In this document: in pieces, positions 58,026 through 64,000 of the stretch
Layout: the number at the start of each line of letters is the position of its first letter
Position numbering within the stretch: the stretch's first letter is position 1
DNA from: Niameybacter massiliensis
GTDB lineage: Bacteria; Bacillota; Clostridia; Lachnospirales; Cellulosilyticaceae
Direction of reading: 5' to 3'
DNA: 64,000 nucleotides
Assembly: GCF_001282685.1 (NCBI RefSeq)
Contig: NZ_LN875035.1
Span: 3,042,411 to 3,106,410 of the forward strand
Translations under genes and position numbers: made by a program
The notes under the pieces: model-generated
The model's input: only the letters and a program-made list of their open reading frames with translations
Database searches by the model: none
What the model was told of the DNA's origin: nothing

Positions 58026-58448
58026 TTATTTAATATTATTAATCATTTTTTCCATTACTTGAATAAAAACTTCCAGTTCTTCTTTACCTACTGCATTTGT
58101 AATATCAGTTGAAAACTGCTCTCCTATAGGAATCAACTTTTCTCTTAGTTCATTACCTTTTTGTGTTAAAACTAAGGTACTTATACGCCTATCATTGGCA
58201 TCCTTTTCTCGTATAACAAGTTCATTCTTTTCCATTCTATCTATAAGTCTTGCTACAGATGGCTCAGTTGTACTAATCTTATCTGCCAACTCTCTTTGAG
58301 TTAATCCTTTTATTTCCCCTATATAATAAATCGCAATCCATTGAACTCTTGTAATATTATATACTTCTAACCTTTTTTCAAAGGCTTGTGCTAATGCCTT
58401 CGCACCTCTGCTTGTTATAATACCAATACAATCATCTAAATTAAACAT
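58026..58448 (-). CDS. MarR-family regulator with a single N-terminal cysteine
   Basis: 140 residues. A winged helix (about 30-100) includes LTQRELADKISTTEPSVARLIDRMEKN and the wing DANDRRIS. The only cysteine, C7, lies near the N-terminus, roughly where OhrR-type peroxide sensors carry their sensing cysteine (C15). It probably represses the AhpD-like/lpdA/lplA genes through the dyad array downstream of its own gene. Redox sensing is inference. GGGAG sets the start. Confidence 0.9.
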   Translation of the reverse strand: MFNLDDCIGIITSRGAKALAQAFEKRLEVYNITRVQWIAIYYIGEIKGLTQRELADKISTTEPSVARLIDRMEKNELVIREKDANDRRISTLVLTQKGNELREKLIPIGEQFSTDITNAVGKEELEVFIQVMEKMINNIK

Positions 58449-58491
58449 GCCTGTCTCCCTACTATTTCCTACATTTAAATCACTTTTAATT

Positions 58492-58520
58492 ATTATATCT
58501 TATTTATAATCACTTTGAAA
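58492..58520 (-). promoter_or_regulatory. marR promoter
   Basis: On the minus strand, TTTCAA (58515-58520), 17-bp spacer, TATAAT (58492-58497). Confidence 0.5.
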
Positions 58521-58588
58521 TAGTAAGCTATTTAATACTTATTTTATAAGCTCTTATCTGTATTAGATAGGCATCTCTTAATGAAACT

Positions 58589-60685
58589 CTAGATTGTAAA
58601 TCTAGAAGCTACCTCTGACAGTTGTTCTGCTACACTTTTATTTGTCATACTCTGTTCTTTTATTTCATTGATATTTTTATTAATATTATTAGTTTGAGAT
58701 GCAATATTTACTACCCCTTGTGTATTTTCTGAAATAGCAATAGCAATGCCATCTATTGTCTCTGTAATAATTTGTGAGTACTGAGTTAATTCATGAGATC
58801 TTTGTTCTAACTCTTGTAATGCATTGTATACTTCATTTGCATCTGTCATATAGCTTTTTGCATTTTCCAAGGTATTTTCTACATTCTCGTCAATTTGTTT
58901 TTCCATAAAAGCTAAGGACTCTTGTGCGCTGTCTCTCATCTCATTTGTCGCTTCCATAACTAATGCAATTACTTCTTGTATCTTAGTTACTGCATTTCCT
59001 GACTCACTAGCAAGAGCACCTATTTCATGTGCTACTACCCCAAATCCTCTCCCTACATCTCCTGCTCTTGCGGCTTCTATAGATGCATTGAGTGCTAAAA
59101 GATTGGTTTGCTTTGTAATCGATTCAATACTCTCTACTAATAAATAGATTTGAGAGATAACCTCTGCCTTTTTGAGAGCTAATTCCATATTATTTTTGAC
59201 ATCATTATAGCTAGCTTTAACAATTTCACTATCTTGAATTGTTTTATCTTTAATTGTTTCACTATTTCTTGCAATATTTAAAGCCAATTGACTACTTTTA
59301 CCTATATGATCTGTAATCACTCTAATATTTCCATTAATACTTTCTACAGTCGAACTTACTTCTTCTGTACTTGCATTGATTTCTTCCATACTTGCAGACA
59401 ATTCTTCAACTACTACTACTGTCTGCTCTGATTCCTCTAAGGAATAACTTGCTAAGTTATCTACTGTTTGTGCACTTATCATAGTTTGTTCTGCATACTG
59501 TATAAGCTCACTTACTACTTTTTTCAATGCTTCTGTAGTGGTAGCTGTAGCTTCTGCCATTGTACCTACTTCATCTTTAAGTCTTCTTAATTTATGTAAA
59601 TCCTCGGAATCACTTAGATCTAGCCCTGCTAACTTTCTAACAATACCTTCTATCTTACCTAGCGGCTTAGAAATACTTTGGACATATAAATAAGCTGCTA
59701 TCATCCCTATTAATAGAGATACAACTAAGATCACAAGCCCACCTTTTTGCATATCTTTAATAGGCTGCATGAGTTCACCCTGGTCTATACTAATCCCTAG
59801 TAACCAATCCGCTTGGCTTACTTCTATGTATCTCATCACTCTTTCTGTACCTTGACTCATACTTTGATAAGACAATTCACCTATTACTTCTTCTGAATTA
59901 CTTGCTAACTTTAACGCAATTCCTCTAATGTTTTCATCTTCATGCAATTTACCAACATATTCTGCATTAGGATGAGCAATTAATACACCCTTTTGGTCTA
60001 GCAGCATAGGATAAGTATTTTCTGTTCCTAAAATTTTTGCACTTTTTAACTCTTCTGCTATTTTGTTAGTTACAATAATCGTACTAATCATCCCTACTGT
60101 ATTGCCTTCTTCATCTATGATAGGCACACATATTGGTACTACCTGCTCACCTGTATCTCTAGATGCCATGCTAAACCCTACATAAGGCATTCCCTTATTA
60201 ATTGTAGCCGAAAAGTATTCTCTTTCTGACACATTGTCACCGATGACACTCTCTTGGGCAGACATTACAATTTCTCCATCTAGATTGACAATCATAATAT
60301 TCTCAACCTCTGGATTACTTTCGACTTCACTCATTAATTCTTCATTAATATTCATTTGTTGGTTATTAAAATCACCAAATTGATTCTGTGGTTGATTGCC
60401 AACCTGTTCAGGTTCTATTATCTGTACAGGTCCCATTGTTCTTTCTACTCCTGTTACACCCTCTACAATTCTTCTATCAGCTGCAAATAGATTACTTATA
60501 GCAAAATGCTTTTGAATCTTTAAATCGATTACTGATTGATACATTTTTAGATTTTCTTGTATACTTGCCTCTGTTAGCTTTTCAATATTCTTTTTTGCCA
60601 TACTATTACTCACACCAACAGTTGCCGAGATACATAGAATAAGTAACACTACAATCATGATACTAAGCTTTTGTTTGATTTTCAT
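58589..60685 (-). CDS. Methyl-accepting chemotaxis protein (dCache sensor with Asn/Gln-rich insert)
   Basis: 698 residues from [13 protein letters not shown], the ATG with AAGGAG 6 nt upstream; a frame open 45 bp earlier lacks a site. Helix about 8-28, dCache about 32-320, second helix about 325-345, HAMP, signalling domain with [20 protein letters not shown]. The membrane-distal part of the sensor holds an unusual Asn/Gln-rich stretch ([20 protein letters not shown], about 105-125). The ligand is unknown. Confidence 0.95.
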   Translation of the reverse strand: MKIKQKLSIMIVVLLILCISATVGVSNSMAKKNIEKLTEASIQENLKMYQSVIDLKIQKHFAISNLFAADRRIVEGVTGVERTMGPVQIIEPEQVGNQPQNQFGDFNNQQMNINEELMSEVESNPEVENIMIVNLDGEIVMSAQESVIGDNVSEREYFSATINKGMPYVGFSMASRDTGEQVVPICVPIIDEEGNTVGMISTIIVTNKIAEELKSAKILGTENTYPMLLDQKGVLIAHPNAEYVGKLHEDENIRGIALKLASNSEEVIGELSYQSMSQGTERVMRYIEVSQADWLLGISIDQGELMQPIKDMQKGGLVILVVSLLIGMIAAYLYVQSISKPLGKIEGIVRKLAGLDLSDSEDLHKLRRLKDEVGTMAEATATTTEALKKVVSELIQYAEQTMISAQTVDNLASYSLEESEQTVVVVEELSASMEEINASTEEVSSTVESINGNIRVITDHIGKSSQLALNIARNSETIKDKTIQDSEIVKASYNDVKNNMELALKKAEVISQIYLLVESIESITKQTNLLALNASIEAARAGDVGRGFGVVAHEIGALASESGNAVTKIQEVIALVMEATNEMRDSAQESLAFMEKQIDENVENTLENAKSYMTDANEVYNALQELEQRSHELTQYSQIITETIDGIAIAISENTQGVVNIASQTNNINKNINEIKEQSMTNKSVAEQLSEVASRFTI

Positions 60686-60992
60686 TGCTGTCTCCTTATG
60701 TTGTCTTAGACTTTTTATGATTTGATTCATTCACTGGATTTCAGTTTATACTATTCACAAAACTTAGTTTCATATCATTAATCCCCATTTTTTGTTTCAT
60801 AAATAACTTCTTGTATTTAAGCTTATTATAAGTCGCTTCTCTGAGACTTCCCCATTTAAATATGTATTTTTTATATTTTGATAATAAATTTCTATGAATA
60901 ATATAGATTCATTATATACTTATCAACTTCTGTTAATCAATTATATTTTTACCTATGATTAACTTTTATCTAATTAAATATTTAACTATTTA
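60686..60992. other. Gene-free AT-rich spacer
   Basis: No open frame with a ribosome site is seen on either strand. It should contain the chemoreceptor promoter; a TATAAT-like -10 occurs at about 60828 on the minus strand, but without a good -35. Confidence 0.5.
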
Positions 60993-61036
60993 CTATAAAT
61001 AAAAGCTAGGAATTATCTTGCTCATTCCTAGCTTTA
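60993..61036 (-). terminator. Terminator of the FtsX-type ABC operon
   Basis: AAAGCTAGGAAT (61002-61013) pairs with ATTCCTAGCTTT (61024-61035), followed by TATTTATA on the minus strand. Confidence 0.85.
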
Positions 61037-61042
61037 TAAGCT

Positions 61043-63688
61043 TTACTGCATTTCATCTTTGATTACATCTATAATTGTTTCTTTTATAACTTTTCTTGAT
61101 AAGAAATAAGATAAGCTAAAGATAATACTTGATAATATTATTGAACCTATTATGAAAAATCCATAAGGCAGTATACTCCAAATATTCATCCAACTAAATC
61201 GTGCTGTCGTAAGCATCAATATTCCAACTCCAATCAATATTGGAATGCTATATATGATAGGCTTAATACTATAAAAAGCACTTTCTAAAAGAAGTATTTT
61301 TTTAATCCCTGCTGGTGAAATCCCAACACTTTTAAGCATAGCAAATTCTTTTCTACGTATATTCATTTGATTGCTTAATGTGCTATAAATATTAACTATA
61401 CCAATTAAAGTAATAAAACCTACACCTATTCCTGCAATCATCATAATAAGCTGTGTACTTTTTTGTTGTCCTTCTCTTGAAGTAATTATATCCCACATTC
61501 TAAAGTTAGCTTTATCTTTATGTCTATCATAGATTTCTTCTATTTGTGCTTTAACTACTGGTATATCCTCTTCAGCTACCTCTAGGTAACTAATATCTCT
61601 GTTATAGCGCTCTTGGTTCCTCTTTGTAAAGTTAGTCACAAGTCTTTGTGACATAGACTCGGGTATAATCAAGATTACGCGATAATAGTCATAATATCTT
61701 CCATGGTCAATGATTTGGTCCGTTACATAGCCAACCTCTACATCAAAAGTATAAGGCACTGTTGCTTTATCTATTGAATCTAAATCTTCTGTTACTGTGA
61801 GTACTTTGCCTTTTTCCCAATCAAAGAGTGGGATTGTTTCTTGCTCTTCTCTTATTGCCCTATTATTATAAGTTGCAAGATTATAAAGGATTGCCTTGAC
61901 CTCTTCTCCTTCATAAAACTCTGCTGCATCAGCACCTATTCTTTCACAGTACTCATTAAAAGATGCATCATCTATGGCTAAAAACTCTGTAGTAAAGTCA
62001 TATTTACCATCTACCCACTCTGCTTCTTGCTCTAAATAGGTTTTCTCCCTTGCTTGAAGTTCGGGTGATAAGTCTTCTAGTGACACCTGAGTCTGTCCAT
62101 AAAGTGTTCCTTTATTTCTTTGGACCTTCTCCACTTCATTAATAGCTCTTACTTCCCTATCTAACCGTTCAAATTCATCTTGTCCCACATCACTTAGATA
62201 AAGTTTCATTTCATAATTTATAGGTCTTGGCTCATAGCTCACTGATAAATTCCATACATTAAGATAAATGATTCCTCCCATTAAAATCACAAAGCTTATA
62301 GTGAGGAAAATATAGGCTGTCCTAAATCCTTTTCGATGTGCCCTATTAGATTTAAGTGCTAAAGTACCTTCATAACCTAGTACTTTACCTATCCATTTTG
62401 AAAAGACTGTATCTTTTAATTTTTCTACTTTATAATCCCCTTGTTTAATGGCTACAATAGGTGATAACTTAGCAACCTTTCTTGCTGGGAAATAAGCTGA
62501 TATTAATATAATAGCTAAAGTCATTACAACAATCATAACAACAGTGCCTATAGATATGTACACATCTACATGAGCATTCATTTCTAATGTTTTATAAGTT
62601 GCATTTAAATAGTTGAACACTAAACTTGCAATACCATATCCACCTAATAACCCAATAGGTATACTTATACTTCCAAGTAATATGCCTTCAAATAATACTG
62701 AATGCCTAATTTGCTTCGGTGTAGCACCAATACTTTTAAGAAGTCCTAAATATTTTACACGGGCATTGGCTGATACTGCAAAAGTATGATAAATAATGGT
62801 TACAAAGAAACTCATAATAAATAAAATAGCAACACCATAAACCATCATCATACTCCTAAACTGATCTGTAACACCCTCTTCAAATACCCCGTAACTTTCT
62901 AATAAATCATAATAGTATCTTACAGGATATCTCCCCTCGACATCTGCAGTAAGCCCTATATTTTGTGCAATCTGAGGTGTCAGTTTGTAAGTATCTTTTA
63001 CATTCTTAAACTGCATATTTACAATATATGTTCTATCTTCACGTATTTCATCTGAATAGCCTATACTTATATAACTTGGTATCTCACTATACTCATAATA
63101 AGCATCCAATATTCCCACAATCGTGTAGGTTTTACCTGCTTCTACTACTTCAAATAATTCATCGTCTATTAGCCCATCCCTTACATCAATAGACTCACCT
63201 TGTGCCACACGTTGTCCTTCATCTACAGTCATCTCACTGCCTATTTTATACTGGGGATTATCCTTAAAGAAGTCTTCTGATATAGCAATTTCACCTTCTT
63301 TTTCAGGTAGCCTGCCTAAAATGGCCATATCTTCCCATCCCATATCATTTCTATAATTTTTGTCTAAATCAATATGAGCAAAATAAGGTCTACCTTCTGT
63401 CTCATTGGGCCTAAGTGCATAAAAATTTGTTTTAATAAAGGTCTTTTCTACTTCTGGATTCTCCTTAACATAGGCTACCTGCTTGGCTGAAATATCTACA
63501 GCAAATGCTCCATGCCATTCTCCTGCACTTTCTATCCATAAGGCAATACTACTCTCCTTATAGGAATGGGCACAAAATATAAGTGCTGAAATAAATACAG
63601 TGGCTATCAAAATAGCAAAACAGCTAAAGAAAGCATGACGCTTATTACGTTTTAGATGGGTTAGTGTAAACCTACTCATAATATGCAT
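61043..63688 (-). CDS. ABC transporter permease with two FtsX domains
   Basis: 881 residues. N-terminal helix (about 20-42), a large extracytoplasmic MacB_PCD-like domain (about 45-270), a first FtsX block of three helices (about 275-420, with LLKSIGATPKQIRHSVLFEG), another helix near 458-480, and a second extracytoplasmic domain (about 485-735). A second FtsX block (about 750-870, with MLKSVGISPAGIKKILLLES) ends the chain. Such permeases move lipids, lipoproteins or peptide antibiotics, or act as mechanotransducers. Its ATG shares one base with the stop of the ATPase gene (TAATG). Confidence 0.93.
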   Translation of the reverse strand: MHIMSRFTLTHLKRNKRHAFFSCFAILIATVFISALIFCAHSYKESSIALWIESAGEWHGAFAVDISAKQVAYVKENPEVEKTFIKTNFYALRPNETEGRPYFAHIDLDKNYRNDMGWEDMAILGRLPEKEGEIAISEDFFKDNPQYKIGSEMTVDEGQRVAQGESIDVRDGLIDDELFEVVEAGKTYTIVGILDAYYEYSEIPSYISIGYSDEIREDRTYIVNMQFKNVKDTYKLTPQIAQNIGLTADVEGRYPVRYYYDLLESYGVFEEGVTDQFRSMMMVYGVAILFIMSFFVTIIYHTFAVSANARVKYLGLLKSIGATPKQIRHSVLFEGILLGSISIPIGLLGGYGIASLVFNYLNATYKTLEMNAHVDVYISIGTVVMIVVMTLAIILISAYFPARKVAKLSPIVAIKQGDYKVEKLKDTVFSKWIGKVLGYEGTLALKSNRAHRKGFRTAYIFLTISFVILMGGIIYLNVWNLSVSYEPRPINYEMKLYLSDVGQDEFERLDREVRAINEVEKVQRNKGTLYGQTQVSLEDLSPELQAREKTYLEQEAEWVDGKYDFTTEFLAIDDASFNEYCERIGADAAEFYEGEEVKAILYNLATYNNRAIREEQETIPLFDWEKGKVLTVTEDLDSIDKATVPYTFDVEVGYVTDQIIDHGRYYDYYRVILIIPESMSQRLVTNFTKRNQERYNRDISYLEVAEEDIPVVKAQIEEIYDRHKDKANFRMWDIITSREGQQKSTQLIMMIAGIGVGFITLIGIVNIYSTLSNQMNIRRKEFAMLKSVGISPAGIKKILLLESAFYSIKPIIYSIPILIGVGILMLTTARFSWMNIWSILPYGFFIIGSIILSSIIFSLSYFLSRKVIKETIIDVIKDEMQ

Positions 63689-64000
63689 TACTTATTCACC
63701 TCATCAGAAACAATTTTGCCATCTTCAATCTTAATCACACGGCTTGCTTCTAAGGCAATTTGCTCATCATGGGTAATAATGATAATAGTTTGTTTATACT
63801 TTTTATTGGACATCTTAAGAAGTTCTATAATCTCTTTTGAATTCTTACGATCAAGGTTACCTGTTGGTTCATCGGCTAATACTATAGCCGGATTATAAAT
63901 CATGGCACGTCCTATTGCCACACGCTGTTGTTGCCCTCCTGAAAGCTCACTTGGTAAATGGTTTAACCTATCTTTCAAACCTAAAATAGAAATAATCTCT
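63688..64000 (-). CDS. ABC transporter ATPase (MacB/LolD type), cut by window edge
   Basis: The frame is open to the right end. The visible C-terminal ~104 residues contain the signature LSGGQQQRVAIGRA, Walker B IVLADEPTGNLD and H-loop IIITHDEQIA. Walker A lies outside the window. It powers the FtsX permease encoded immediately downstream with a one-base overlap. The gene before it is not visible, so any controlling two-component system cannot be judged. Confidence 0.95.
   Translation of the reverse strand, partial: EIISILGLKDRLNHLPSELSGGQQQRVAIGRAMIYNPAIVLADEPTGNLDRKNSKEIIELLKMSNKKYKQTIIIITHDEQIALEASRVIKIEDGKIVSDEVNK

Noticed and set aside
58585-58610. Terminator at the end of the chemoreceptor gene
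   Set aside because: The TCTAGATT/AATCTAGA hairpin overlaps the stop codon and lacks a T-run.

Overview
The window is AT-rich (about one third G+C by eye), with strong AGGAGG-type ribosome binding sites and hairpin-plus-T-run terminators. The gene set is anaerobic: a glycyl-radical pyruvate formate-lyase, LacI-controlled maltodextrin use, a large secreted chitinase, several chemoreceptors, and small Clostridia proteins of the CD3324 and DUF6472 type. This points to a motile, polysaccharide-degrading Clostridia species of the Lachnospirales, resembling Cellulosilyticum. That assignment is inference from gene content. No tRNA, rRNA, CRISPR array, transposase or phage gene was seen.

Left part (1-17.8 kb). 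A DegS/DegU-like two-component pair (kinase cut by the window edge) faces a double-GH18 chitinase whose promoter carries three helically phased TGTCCC repeats. Then come pflB, a large GH2 beta-galactosidase-like enzyme, aminopeptidase P, and a CydDC-like ABC pair. The promoter of that pair overlaps two Fur-box-like dyads, which suggests iron rather than cytochrome bd.

A 1.2-kb non-coding stretch (17.7-18.9 kb) holds a 12-copy, 22-bp tandem repeat between a good promoter and a strong terminator. A structured leader with a short ORF follows, ahead of a CD3324-family gene. Next are a FusB/FusC-type EF-G-binding protein and an acetyltransferase/nucleotidyltransferase pair.

Middle part (21.6-34.1 kb). 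A maltodextrin regulon (LacI repressor, malQ, glgP, binding protein, two permeases) shares GGAAACGTT-type operators. The repressor gene is translationally coupled to a solitary molybdopterin oxidoreductase. A MutS2-like ATPase without the Smr nuclease domain follows. Between it and the next chemoreceptor lies an orphan RNA gene with a perfect sigma-A promoter, a long rod-like fold and its own terminator.

Right part (34.7-64 kb). There are four chemoreceptors in all, an AgrC/LytTR two-component pair and an exported MTA/SAH nucleosidase-like protein. A thiol-redox set (RclA-like reductase, thioredoxin reductase, glutaredoxin, thioredoxin) has a shared dyad operator at its two promoters. Next come a TetR/oleate hydratase locus and a DUF4932 metalloprotein. 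A MarR, AhpD-like, lipoyl-domain E3 and lipoate ligase cluster looks like a self-contained lipoyl disulfide relay. An FtsX-type ABC transporter runs off the right edge.
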